From the NCBI RefSeq assembly GCF_042658685.1, contig NZ_JBHSQY010000001.1: DNA of 64,000 nt; one strand, 5' to 3'. Made by a program: the position numbers and the translations under genes. Source of the stretch: Macrococcoides bohemicum. Its GTDB lineage: Bacteria > Bacillota > Bacilli > Staphylococcales > Staphylococcaceae. Shown here one piece after another: positions 18,325 through 27,284 of this stretch; within the stretch, counting starts at the first letter, position 1, and the number at the start of each line of letters is the position of its first letter. The notes beneath the pieces are model-generated. The model was given only the letters and a program-made list of their open reading frames with translations, ran no database searches and had not been told where the DNA came from.

Positions 18325-20049
18325 CCAAAGTTTTCCTTCACCCATTCCCTTTGCACCAGGAGGTGGATCCATGAACATTTGTCCAATAGGCACCGTGTAA
18401 GCTACTAAAATTAATGCGATGGTAACGATGATTAAGAATTTCCAGTTTTCTACGAATTTATAAGCAGGTGCTGCTTCATCCATTGCTACTGATACTGGGA
18501 ATGCTTCATATCCTTTAGGAGCAAAGAATGCTAACTGAATGAATACGATAACTACTAAGATAATAGAGATAAATAAAATTGTACCTCCAACTGCTTGCAT
18601 TACTTGGTAAGGAATCCATTCAGCTGCAATTTTTGATCCACCATATTCAGAGTAAGTAGAACGACGTGGCGCACCAAATAATCCGATATAGTGCATTGCA
18701 CCAGACATGATTGACATACCGATTGCCCACATAACCCCTTGAATAATTGCTAATCTATTGATTGCTTTTGTCATTACACGACCTGTAGCATGTGGAATTA
18801 ACCAGTACATTGTACCAAAGAACGTTAAGATAACTGCTGTTGCTACTGTTAAATGGAAGTGACCTGTAATCCAGATAGTATTATGTACTACTTGGTTCAT
18901 TTGAGCTGAGGCGTTTACTAAACCGCCTGCACCACCAGGTATAAATGCTGCCATTCCGATGAATGGTAATACGAAACGTGCATCATTCCATGGTAAAGTT
19001 TTAATCCATCCAAATAATCCTTTAGAACCAACTTTACGTCCATATGCTTCAAATGTTGCAAATAAACTAAATGCAGTCATTAATGATGGAATGACAACCA
19101 TAAATGTTAATACAACTTGAACATATTTCCAAGTAACATCAATACCAGGTTCAGTTAACTGATGGTGGATACCTACTGGAATTGAGAAGAATAAGAATAA
19201 CATAAAACTCATTCGTGCTAAATTATCACTGAAAGCTTTAGCACCGATAATTTTTGGAACGACTGCATACCATGACATGTATGCTGGTAATAACCAGAAA
19301 TAAACTAATGCATGTCCAAAGTACCAGAATAATGTACGACTAAGTGAAACGTCGATACGTTCAACTAATCCTAATGACCACGGAATCATTTGCAATAATA
19401 CTGTTGCTGCAACACCGATAGAACATACAATCCACATAACATTGTTAATAACAGCCATGTAAGAAAGTAACGGTGATTTTTGACCTTTGTGCTCTTTTCT
19501 CCATTGAGCATAGCGCATGATTTGTCCTGCTGCAGAAATCCAGGAACCTACAACGACTAATGCCATACCTACATAGAAGATAACATGTGCTTTAAGTGGC
19601 GCATAGAATGTATATAATACAGTTGCTTTATTAAGTAATACCATTGTAGCTGCCATTGCAGTACCTAGTAACATTACCCAGAAACCTAACCAAACTAATT
19701 TTCTTTGTAAAGGAGATAACTTACCACAAGTTCTAATGATTGCAGCAGTCTGGAATCCCATAATAAAGAAAGTTGTTAAAACTAAAGCTAAAATAATACC
19801 GTGAACTGTTAAAATTTGATAATATCCGATACCAGCTGGTAATTTTAATTGTCCTGAACGTACTAATGTTTGTAGAAGACCAGCCAATCCTCCGATAATT
19901 AAACACACAATTGCTACATACATATGTGCCATAATTAATTTACCATCTTTACGGTCCATTTCTACACGTTCTGCCATTTCTTCAGCGTGATGGTTTCTAT
20001 AAGTAGAGCGATCGTCAAATGCGCCGCTGTCTAATTTGAATGCGTTCAT
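18322..20049 (-). CDS. cbaA: ba3-type terminal oxidase subunit I
   Basis: 575 residues, about 13 membrane helices. Reduces O2 to water and pumps protons at the cytoplasmic membrane. Cofactor ligands are in place and keep a constant +13 offset from the residues I know for Thermus ba3 oxidase: H246 and Y250 (linked His-Tyr), H295-H296 (CuB), H397 (high-spin heme) and H399 (low-spin heme); H83 is the other low-spin ligand. The GHALVYFWLLPAY motif is of the ba3 (type B) kind. Start overlaps the subunit II stop by 4 bases. No heme A synthesis gene is nearby. Confidence 0.93.
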   Translation of the reverse strand: MNAFKLDSGAFDDRSTYRNHHAEEMAERVEMDRKDGKLIMAHMYVAIVCLIIGGLAGLLQTLVRSGQLKLPAGIGYYQILTVHGIILALVLTTFFIMGFQTAAIIRTCGKLSPLQRKLVWLGFWVMLLGTAMAATMVLLNKATVLYTFYAPLKAHVIFYVGMALVVVGSWISAAGQIMRYAQWRKEHKGQKSPLLSYMAVINNVMWIVCSIGVAATVLLQMIPWSLGLVERIDVSLSRTLFWYFGHALVYFWLLPAYMSWYAVVPKIIGAKAFSDNLARMSFMLFLFFSIPVGIHHQLTEPGIDVTWKYVQVVLTFMVVIPSLMTAFSLFATFEAYGRKVGSKGLFGWIKTLPWNDARFVLPFIGMAAFIPGGAGGLVNASAQMNQVVHNTIWITGHFHLTVATAVILTFFGTMYWLIPHATGRVMTKAINRLAIIQGVMWAIGMSIMSGAMHYIGLFGAPRRSTYSEYGGSKIAAEWIPYQVMQAVGGTILFISIILVVIVFIQLAFFAPKGYEAFPVSVAMDEAAPAYKFVENWKFLIIVTIALILVAYTVPIGQMFMDPPPGAKGMGEGKLW

Positions 20050-20525
20050 TTCTTATCTACCACCTTAATATTTGACTTCATGTCTGCATGACCAGTACCA
20101 CAATATTCGTTACATAATAATAAGTATTCACCTTTTTTATCGAATGTTTTAACGAAAGTTGAGATGTGTCCTGGCTCAATCATCATGTTAACGTTTGTTT
20201 GAGCAATTTCAAAACCGTGAACTACATCACGACTTGTTGCGATAATTTTTACTTTTGCACCCTTTGGAATGTCAACTTCACCTGGATTATAGTTAAATGC
20301 GGAAACTACAAATACTAATTCGTAATCCCAATCTTTACCTTCAACTTTATGTAATCCTGGTTTGCTGAATACTTCATCTTTATCAATCAATTCTGGGTCA
20401 ATAAATTCTCGACCACTGGCAATTGGCTCATGACCGCTATGTATTGCAGAAACAAAAATAATACCTAAAAATAAAACAAGTGATCCCACACCTAATCCAA
20501 GCCAAATTTTCTCTAACTTATGCAA
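20046..20525 (-). CDS. cbaB: ba3-type terminal oxidase subunit II (CuA)
   Basis: 159 residues. One membrane helix (about 9-28) then an external cupredoxin domain that accepts electrons. CuA ligands are complete: H103, C138, C142, H146 and M149 (motif CNEYCGTGHADM). A full CuA site implies cytochrome c (or similar) rather than quinol as donor. The start is TTG at 20525, fixed by the strong AGGAGGGGAAT ribosome site 7 bases ahead; no ATG fits. Overlaps subunit I by 4 bases. Confidence 0.93.
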   Translation of the reverse strand: MHKLEKIWLGLGVGSLVLFLGIIFVSAIHSGHEPIASGREFIDPELIDKDEVFSKPGLHKVEGKDWDYELVFVVSAFNYNPGEVDIPKGAKVKIIATSRDVVHGFEIAQTNVNMMIEPGHISTFVKTFDKKGEYLLLCNEYCGTGHADMKSNIKVVDKK

Positions 20526-20537
20526 AATATTCCCCTC

Positions 20538-20705
20538 CTATACACGTTCTAAAAATAATATAAAAATTGCAAACCATGTTACTACAAACACAGCGCCTAA
20601 AAATAATACTGACGCCATTGTGCCTCTTAAATCTAAATCGTGATGAACTTCTTCATTAACCTGAATTGGATCACGTGATTGATTTAAATTTTTATCCTCT
20701 GCCAT
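20538..20705 (-). CDS. cbaD: cytochrome oxidase subunit IIa-like small membrane protein
   Basis: 55 residues, found by reading the minus strand upstream of subunit II. It begins MAEDKNLNQSRDPIQ and ends in a single hydrophobic helix (about 31-51) and FLERV. ba3-type oxidases carry such a one-helix subunit IIa that completes the helix pair of subunit II, and the gene sits first in the operon as it does in Geobacillus and Thermus relatives. AAGGGTG precedes its ATG. The stop is 13 bases before the TTG of subunit II. Confidence 0.85.
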   Translation of the reverse strand: MAEDKNLNQSRDPIQVNEEVHHDLDLRGTMASVLFLGAVFVVTWFAIFILFLERV

Positions 20706-20767
20706 AATGAACACCCTTTCTTAATAGCTTTTCTTTCTTTATAATAATAGAGTACAAAGTTTATTAA

Positions 20768-20783
20768 TGTGATAAATATCACA
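20768..20783. promoter_or_regulatory. CRP/FNR- or Rex-like palindrome between the oxidase operon and dynA
   Basis: TGTGATAAATATCACA is a near-perfect palindrome of the form TGTGA-N6-TCACA. This shape is used by ArcR (CRP/FNR family) and is close to Rex sites in staphylococci. Its centre lies about 42-44 bases upstream of the start point implied by AT-rich -10 candidates (20738-20749) for the leftward operon, so activation or repression are both possible. Confidence 0.55.
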
Positions 20784-20839
20784 CTTTTTTTATTTTCGTT
20801 AAAAATTTCACAAATAAATATATATGAATGAGGTATGTT

Positions 20840-23800
20840 ATGAAACATCATGAACAAATCAAGCAATTATATCAATTGAAAAAGGAAGTAGAGAAGTCAA
20901 ACAATGTGATTTTAATTGAACAAATTAATGAAATTATTAAGAAAATGCATCAGGAGCAAGTCGTTATTAGCTTTATCGGTCACTTTTCTTCTGGGAAATC
21001 ATCTTTAATAAACCATATATTTAATGAGCATATTTTGCCGAGTTCACCAGTTCCTACTACTAGTAATACGGCTCAGATTATTATTAGTGATAAGGAAAAT
21101 GTACGTATCAATCTTGATAATCATACATATAGTGATTTAAATCATTATGAAGATATAAAAAGAGTGAATACATTTAACCATAATATTGAATCTGTTGAGA
21201 TTTATAAATCATCGCAACTTTTTGATATTGGTACCGTTATACAAGATACACCTGGCATTGATGCGACATTTAAAAACCATGAAGCAAGTACAATGAAATT
21301 TTTACTTATTAGTGATGTTGTTTTTTATACGGTTGAGTATAATCATGTTAATTCTGAAAAAAACTTTGATCAGATTAGAGCATTAAATCAATTAAATGTC
21401 CCGGTCGTGTTGATAATAAACCAGATTGATAAACATCAGGAAGAAGAATTATCATTTGAGGATTTTAAAACAGCTATAAATGATAATATTGAACGTTGGC
21501 AACTAAAAATAGATCATATTTTATATACAACTATTTATGACGATCCTAATAATGAGATAGCTAAAGTTATTCCTTTAATGACGCGCCATGCACGCAATGC
21601 AGAAACTAACAAAGATCGTTATTTTGAACGCATGATTGAATATATTGAATCGGCACAAATACATTATCTGAATGAAATTAAAACGAATCTACTTTCACTA
21701 ATGAAAGTTGAAGAAGATGAAATTGATACTGCATACCAGAAAGCAAGTGCTAATGTAGCAATGAATGCTGAACAGGCGATATTAACTGACGCAAATAACG
21801 CACAGTTATTGTTAAATGATGTGAAAGATATTATTAAAAATGCTTATTTAATGCCATTTGAAATGCGCGAGAAAAATCGTGAGATGCTCGAAACATTTGC
21901 AGATAACTATAAAGTACCAGGACTATTTGGTAAAAAAGCAAAATTGCTAGCGATTCAGGATGAAAAAGTGGAAACAGTTGTTGTATCACTGAATGCACTG
22001 ATTGAGAAACAAATTACATTTCAGCTTAAAGAATATTATGGTCAATTCTCAAAATACTTAAGTAATCCAAATATAATAAATGAACTTGTTTTTAAAATTT
22101 CACAAGATGATGTTAAGCAGTTAATTAAGCAACAAACATCTATCACAAATGATTATGTATTAATCTATTCAGAGGAATTAAAATTATTCATCGAACGCAA
22201 GATTGTTAACCAGCAAAAGAAATGGCATGATCAGTTCATAAAAAATATAAATATGTCTATTTTAAATACAGATAATAAGAATAGTGAAGAAACTGTGAAG
22301 TTTGATCAATATTTTGAGAATGAATCATTATTAAAGTCAATCACTACTAAAAATTATTTACACTATTATATTCATGTTGATGAATCAGTGGATAAATTAA
22401 TTGATAGAAAATATGTGACATTTGAAATGCGTGATGAAAAACCTACAGAAATTTCAAAAATTAATAAAATAGAGACCATTGAAAATGAGAATTTAAATTT
22501 AAGTAAATCAATACTTCAACATTTGTCTGATGTTACGTACTTCAAGACAGATATAGAGAAAATAAATGCACAAATTGAACGATTGAATAAAAATATAACT
22601 AAAATTGTTGTATTTGGGGCATTTAGTGCGGGTAAAAGTGCGATGATTAATGCGCTTTTGAAAGATGAAATATTGATTTCTTCTCCGAATCCAACGACGG
22701 CTTCAATTACTGAGATTCAACATGGAGATAAGAATTATGTCACATTTAAGTTAGAAAAAGACATATTAAAATCTTTAAATGACATGATGTTAACGTCAAC
22801 AATTGAAGTATCAACAATTAGTCAGTGGATTAAACGATTTAAAGGAAAACTTAATCAGTTAAATCCACAGAACAGAAATTTTGCAGAAGCGATTATTAAA
22901 AATTATGATTTATATGCACAGTATTTAGATAACCACACAACAATTGAAGTAAACGATGATGAAATAAAGCAGTATACTGCTGTTGATGCACACGCAGCTT
23001 TTGTACAGAAGATAACCCTCGGCATCCAAAATGATTTTCTAAAAGATAAGATTATTATTGATTCACCAGGAACAGGTAGTACGAATAGCCGACATACAAA
23101 AGAAACAACTGAAATAATTGCTGATAGCGATTTATTAATTTATGTTTCATATTACAATCACGTCTATACTGAAAAAGACAAAACATTTCTATCTTATTTA
23201 AATGAAGTAGAAATCATAAACGAAGATAGTCAGAATTTCTTTGTTATTAATGCGATAGATTTAGCAAAAGATGAACAGGAATTGAATTCAGTTGTCGATT
23301 ATTTAACGAGTGAATTACAAACTTTAAAAATTGATGATCCAATTTATCCAGTTTCAAGTCGGAATGCATTAAAAGTTTATGACGAAAAATTTACTACCTT
23401 TAAAACTGCAATTGAAAAATTTGTAAATACAACAAGTAAACAACAGAAAATCAAGCAAATTAATCACCAGACTTCTGTTCTATACGAAAAAGCAAAAGTA
23501 CTTGTAAGTAATTTTGATCAGTACGAAAATCAAATACAAATTAGAAATCAACGTTACTCGGAGTGGTTAAGCTCTGGTCCAATCGATTTAACAGTAAAAG
23601 ATAATGTAATACGTTCAGTAAAAGATATTTTGACAGAACAAACAACTTACCTTAAAGACAAGATGAAAATACAGCTGTATGACGTCCTAAAAGAAGAAAT
23701 CAATACCTCTTCTGATTTGTCTATAGTACATCAAAGTTATTTACATGCTGTTCAGCAAAAATTAAATGAAGACTTATATTTGATTATGCCGAGATTAAAT

Positions 23801-24235
23801 AAGGGAGTACAGTTGAACTTCAATCAGGCAAGTCAAGTATTATCGAAGCAACTAGAACAACAAGAGATTTATGAAGATTTACAATATAAAGATCAATTAC
23901 TAAATCCTAATGACGTAAGTATTAGTAAGCTAACTGATGAAATTCATACAATAAACTTAGGAAATATTAAGCAGAAGCAGTTGATGCATCAGACACTGAA
24001 AACTGAACTGTATGATGAATTACATGAGAAAACGATGCAAACGTTAATTAAAGTAATTGAATTGTATGAAAATGAAATCTTGAAGCTTATTGACGACAAT
24101 GCAATAAAATTGTCTAATTATATTGAAGAAAAAAATAAAATGATGCATCAAACAATGCACGAAAAAATGCAGCAAAAAATTGACAATACTTTAAAAGAAG
24201 AAGTTTCAGAAGCGATTCAAAAAATAGAGGTGTAG
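20840..24235 (+). CDS. dynA: bacterial dynamin-like GTPase, tandem two-module type (DynA)
   Basis: 1131 residues. Membrane-fusing/tethering dynamin that protects against pore formation and phage in Bacillus. Two complete GTPase modules in one chain: P-loop 1 GHFSSGKSS (about 47-55) with DTPGI and NQIDKH, and P-loop 2 GAFSAGKSA (about 593-601) with DSPGTG and NAIDLA. Long helical stalks follow each. The ATG at 20840, with GAGGT in front, is preferred over an in-frame ATG at 20828. Stop is 2 bases from the rhodanese start. Confidence 0.93.
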   Translation: MKHHEQIKQLYQLKKEVEKSNNVILIEQINEIIKKMHQEQVVISFIGHFSSGKSSLINHIFNEHILPSSPVPTTSNTAQIIISDKENVRINLDNHTYSDLNHYEDIKRVNTFNHNIESVEIYKSSQLFDIGTVIQDTPGIDATFKNHEASTMKFLLISDVVFYTVEYNHVNSEKNFDQIRALNQLNVPVVLIINQIDKHQEEELSFEDFKTAINDNIERWQLKIDHILYTTIYDDPNNEIAKVIPLMTRHARNAETNKDRYFERMIEYIESAQIHYLNEIKTNLLSLMKVEEDEIDTAYQKASANVAMNAEQAILTDANNAQLLLNDVKDIIKNAYLMPFEMREKNREMLETFADNYKVPGLFGKKAKLLAIQDEKVETVVVSLNALIEKQITFQLKEYYGQFSKYLSNPNIINELVFKISQDDVKQLIKQQTSITNDYVLIYSEELKLFIERKIVNQQKKWHDQFIKNINMSILNTDNKNSEETVKFDQYFENESLLKSITTKNYLHYYIHVDESVDKLIDRKYVTFEMRDEKPTEISKINKIETIENENLNLSKSILQHLSDVTYFKTDIEKINAQIERLNKNITKIVVFGAFSAGKSAMINALLKDEILISSPNPTTASITEIQHGDKNYVTFKLEKDILKSLNDMMLTSTIEVSTISQWIKRFKGKLNQLNPQNRNFAEAIIKNYDLYAQYLDNHTTIEVNDDEIKQYTAVDAHAAFVQKITLGIQNDFLKDKIIIDSPGTGSTNSRHTKETTEIIADSDLLIYVSYYNHVYTEKDKTFLSYLNEVEIINEDSQNFFVINAIDLAKDEQELNSVVDYLTSELQTLKIDDPIYPVSSRNALKVYDEKFTTFKTAIEKFVNTTSKQQKIKQINHQTSVLYEKAKVLVSNFDQYENQIQIRNQRYSEWLSSGPIDLTVKDNVIRSVKDILTEQTTYLKDKMKIQLYDVLKEEINTSSDLSIVHQSYLHAVQQKLNEDLYLIMPRLNKGVQLNFNQASQVLSKQLEQQEIYEDLQYKDQLLNPNDVSISKLTDEIHTINLGNIKQKQLMHQTLKTELYDELHEKTMQTLIKVIELYENEILKLIDDNAIKLSNYIEEKNKMMHQTMHEKMQQKIDNTLKEEVSEAIQKIEV

Positions 24236-24237
24236 TC

Positions 24238-25134
24238 ATGAAAATATGGATAACAGAACAAGAAGCTTATAAACTGGTACAAAATAATGATGCAGTACTA
24301 TTTGATTGTCGAGGCATAATGGACAACTTAGAACAAAGTATTCAAAACTATCAAGAGGAAAGAATTGAAGGTGCAGCGTATATTCATTCATTTTTAATGG
24401 GTAACAATCCAATATCAGGTGGACGACATCCATTACCTGATTTAAATGATTTCATTGATATTGTGGAATCATTTGCTCAAGGTAAGTTGATAATAGGATA
24501 TGATAATCGCAATAGTTTTTATGGCACCCGCTTTGTATTTCTGTGTCATCTTGTAGGTCTTGAATGTCTTCTTATTCAGGAAGGATATGAAGATTTGAAA
24601 CTGTTTAAGAAATCGAGAAAAGATCCAATAGATGGAAAACAGCATACCACAGTTAAATTTTATAAATACTCCGTCACAGAGTACGAAATGGCGGCGGAAA
24701 CATATAAAGAATTAGCAAATAGAGATTTTAACAAAGTTTTCAACAAAGATATCATCACTTTCTGTAATAATATCCAATGCTTAATTAAGGCGCCTCAAGA
24801 TGATGTCGTACTTATTGATGCACGTGCTCATGAACGCTATATTGGCGAAGTTGAACCGATGGATAAAATTGCTGGCCATATTCCGACAGCAATCAATATT
24901 CCTTTTAGTGAAGTGTATGCAGATGGTGTGCCGAAAAATGACGAAGCACTAAGAGATGTCTTCAAAAATGTTTTAGGGAAAGAAAGCATTATTTATTGTG
25001 GTTCAGGCTTAAGCGCGACACCGTTATATGCCGCTTTAAAGACGTTAGACCAAAATGTAAAAGTATATGCAGGAAGTTATTCGGAGTGGGTGTCAAAATA
25101 TCCAAATCAAATAGAAACTGGAGAACAAAAATGA
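24238..25134 (+). CDS. tandem-rhodanese sulfurtransferase
   Basis: 298 residues. Two rhodanese domains as in thiosulfate/3-mercaptopyruvate sulfurtransferases. Only the C-terminal domain is catalytic: it has the active-site loop with C254 (YCGSGLSATPL), whereas the corresponding loop of the first domain reads GYDNRNSFYGTR and lacks cysteine, the normal state for this family. Donor cannot be told apart (CGSGLS is not the textbook CRKGVT or CGSGVTA exactly). Ends overlapping ypcP by 4 bases. Confidence 0.88.
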   Translation: MKIWITEQEAYKLVQNNDAVLFDCRGIMDNLEQSIQNYQEERIEGAAYIHSFLMGNNPISGGRHPLPDLNDFIDIVESFAQGKLIIGYDNRNSFYGTRFVFLCHLVGLECLLIQEGYEDLKLFKKSRKDPIDGKQHTTVKFYKYSVTEYEMAAETYKELANRDFNKVFNKDIITFCNNIQCLIKAPQDDVVLIDARAHERYIGEVEPMDKIAGHIPTAINIPFSEVYADGVPKNDEALRDVFKNVLGKESIIYCGSGLSATPLYAALKTLDQNVKVYAGSYSEWVSKYPNQIETGEQK

Positions 25135-26003
25135 ACAATTTATTAATCGTTGATGGAATGGCTTTGCTTTTTCGTCACTTCTTTGCTACAAGTCTACACA
25201 AAAACTATATGAAAAATTCGCAAGGCATACCTACAAATGGGGTTCAAGGATTTGTTCGTCACGTTGTAAGGGCGATTCATGACACCGATGCCCATCATGT
25301 AATAGTCTGTTGGGATATGGGGGCTAAAACATTCAGAAACGAAATCGACCCTAACTATAAAGCCCATCGTCCAGCACCACAAGACGAGTTGATTCCTCAA
25401 TTTGATATGGTGCAGGAAATCTCAAGACAACTCGGATTTCATAATATTGGCATACAAAATTTTGAAGCCGACGATGTCATTGGCACATTAGCACATGCGC
25501 TAGATAACACATATGATATAAAAGTAATTAGTGGCGATCGTGATTTACTTCAAATACTGGATAATCATATAGAAGTATGGTTAACAAAAAAAGGATTTAA
25601 TATTTACAATAAATATGATAAAGCTCGATTTATCGAAGAATATCAAATTGAGCCAAAGCAATTAATTGATGTAAAAGCGTTTATGGGTGATACTGCTGAT
25701 GGATATCCTGGTGTAAAGGGTATTGGAGAAAAAACAGCACTTAAATTAATTCAAACATATGGAAGTGTTGATGATGTACTTGAACATATTGAAGAATTAC
25801 CAAAAGGACAACAGAATAAAATCAATGAAGGAGTTGAAGCATTAAGATTGTCTCATCAACTCGCAGCAATACATACGGAAGTACCATTAAAGTTAGATGA
25901 AATCATCAGTGAAATGCCATATTCAGTTGATTTGGCGTCAATGATCGATATATGTAATCAATACGAACTAAAAGTTGCCAAAAATTTCATAGCGAAATTG
26001 TAA
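25131..26003 (+). CDS. ypcP: 5'-3' exonuclease (YpcP type)
   Basis: 290 residues. Stand-alone homologue of the Pol I 5' nuclease domain; removes RNA primers and flaps. The N-terminal LLIVDGMALLFRHFFA, NFEADDVIGTLA and VISGDRDLLQI provide the acidic metal cluster, and GVKGIGEKTALKLI is the helix-hairpin-helix. The ATG at 25131 overlaps the rhodanese stop and follows TGGAGAAC; longer in-frame readings run through the rhodanese gene and are rejected. Confidence 0.93.
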   Translation: MNNLLIVDGMALLFRHFFATSLHKNYMKNSQGIPTNGVQGFVRHVVRAIHDTDAHHVIVCWDMGAKTFRNEIDPNYKAHRPAPQDELIPQFDMVQEISRQLGFHNIGIQNFEADDVIGTLAHALDNTYDIKVISGDRDLLQILDNHIEVWLTKKGFNIYNKYDKARFIEEYQIEPKQLIDVKAFMGDTADGYPGVKGIGEKTALKLIQTYGSVDDVLEHIEELPKGQQNKINEGVEALRLSHQLAAIHTEVPLKLDEIISEMPYSVDLASMIDICNQYELKVAKNFIAKL

Positions 26004-26010
26004 TCATAAG

Positions 26011-26047
26011 CCCTTTATGCAAAATATAATGCATAGAGGGTTTTATT
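26011..26047 (+). terminator. terminator after ypcP
   Basis: An 11-bp stem (26011-26021 with 26030-26040, one G-T pair), followed by TTTTATT. Confidence 0.85.
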
Positions 26048-26062
26048 ATTTGTGACAATTGA

Positions 26063-26296
26063 AGACATATTACAAATTTACCATCAGCATTAGCTCCAGG
26101 AGGTTTAGCAGTATTTGATGTGCAAGATTCTTTTAAAGTACCATCTGATAAAGGTCAAAATATCAAATTCGTTGAAGTCGAAAATACTGTAACTACACCA
26201 ACAACTGAAGAGCCAACAACTGAACAGGCAACTACTGAAAGACCAACGACAAAACCTTGTCCAAATGGTCGAATCTGGTGTCGAGATAATTATTAA
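26063..26296 (+). pseudogene. 3' fragment of an unknown, probably exported Thr-rich protein
   Basis: An open frame of 77 codons directly after a stop codon, with no start codon at its head. It reads LPSALAPGGLAVFDVQDSF, then VPSDKGQNIKFVEVEN, then a Thr/Pro/Glu repeat (PTTEEPTTEQ-type) and a CPNGRIWCRDNY tail with two cysteines. The low-complexity Thr-rich linker suggests a surface or secreted protein. The only internal start is a GTG (FDVQ) with GGAGG 14 bases ahead. I do not recognise the parent family; I read it as a decayed 3' end. Confidence 0.45.
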
Positions 26297-26315
26297 TCAA
26301 TGAAATTTTATGAAG

Positions 26316-26347
26316 AAAGAGGATTAGACAGTGTCTAATCCTCTTTT
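26316..26347. terminator. strong hairpin, probable terminator or element end
   Basis: A perfect 14-bp stem (26316-26329 with 26333-26346) with a 3-base loop and only four T after it (shared with the stem). It lies 20 bases after the fragment's stop codon. Confidence 0.6.
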
Positions 26348-26565
26348 GAATAGTTGAAAGGCAAAACGAGCTATTCTGTGTTTTTGGTTTACACCCATCG
26401 AAAGTTAAATGATCACAAATTGAGTTCCGTAAACTTCGTATACGTAAGACGTAAATGTTAAGTAAAACGAAAAGCGGCTCCATTCGATGACTAAATAGGA
26501 CTTTCTACCATAAATAGATTAATTGAATATGATTAAACTTATTATATGATATCAAAATTAGATAA
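26348..26565. other. non-coding stretch, possible remnant of a dispersed element
   Basis: No convincing gene. On the minus strand, 26322-26393 reads MGVNQKHRIARFAF then QLFKRGLDTV and a stop inside the hairpin; just upstream (26408-26480) another short frame reads WSRFSFYLTF and so on, ending in a stop. The short broken frames look like a decayed reading frame, but no transposase motif can be named. Confidence 0.3.
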
Positions 26566-27090
26566 TTATATTTGATTATTCAACGCAACTTCTATTGTAT
26601 ACTCATTATTAAAACGATCGATTAACATTGATTTATTGTTAGCAGAGGATTCTAATTGCTCTATGTAGCTACGAACGTAGAGCTCATCGACAATACCTTC
26701 TTCAACGATTCCAACACCAGCGACTGTTTTAATTCGCTCCTGTCCATATCCAAATGAAATGTTATTTTCAAGCATGTTGACGATGTTTCTTTCGATTTTA
26801 AGAGACTCCAGGAGTTCTGATGGCGTGTATAATTTATCTTCAAATTCAATCTGAGCATTACAGTTCGCTCTATGTACGGCTGTTTTTAAATTGGAGATAT
26901 CAGACTTTAAACTCTCAATTAAGCCTATTGTTTCATGGACCGACGCATTCTTTTCTTCTGTAATGATACTTTTATTGTTTAATGCGATTGGAACGCGAAA
27001 CTCTGTTCTGAATTTTTCTGTTGCATTATCGAGTTGAGCACGTAATTTACTTGAGATGAATATTGCCTGTTGGATAGTTAAAGAAGTCAT
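26566..27090 (-). CDS. hypothetical protein, helical; possibly DIP1984-like
   Basis: 174 residues, no signal peptide or membrane segment. Mostly amphipathic helix (coiled-coil-type heptads about 5-25, 50-80, 125-160). The segment NLKTAVHRANCNAQIEFEDK followed by TPSELLESLKIERNIV, and the ending LIDRFNNEYTIEVAL, recall the pattern of DIP1984 family proteins, but I cannot confirm it. ATG at 27090 is chosen because TGGAGGATATT precedes it. Stands alone in the accessory-looking 26-28 kb patch. Confidence 0.6.
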   Translation of the reverse strand: MTSLTIQQAIFISSKLRAQLDNATEKFRTEFRVPIALNNKSIITEEKNASVHETIGLIESLKSDISNLKTAVHRANCNAQIEFEDKLYTPSELLESLKIERNIVNMLENNISFGYGQERIKTVAGVGIVEEGIVDELYVRSYIEQLESSANNKSMLIDRFNNEYTIEVALNNQI

Positions 27091-27284
27091 AATAATATCC
27101 TCCATTTTTTAGTAGTAGAAATATTATATAATAGTCATTTGGAATAATAAAGCAATATCCTTATAAATGTTATTATATTGCATACTTCTTATTATTTATT
27201 TTTATTGCTGCCTATGTTTTTACACTCTGATTTCTTTATTTTACTAGTCAATTGATATAAAATGACTGATAAAGAGGTGTATGT

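Noticed and set aside
24996..25130. 45-codon upstream extension of ypcP
   Set aside because: Overlaps the rhodanese gene out of frame; the ATG at 25131 has its own ribosome site and a normal protein start.
24238..25134. First rhodanese domain judged a damaging mutation
   Set aside because: An inactive N-terminal domain is standard for two-domain sulfurtransferases.
26232..26483. 83-residue minus-strand frame (MEPLFVLLNI...)
   Set aside because: No ribosome site, passes through the hairpin and over the plus-strand fragment, and other frames of the same stretch look more protein-like. Probably not a gene.
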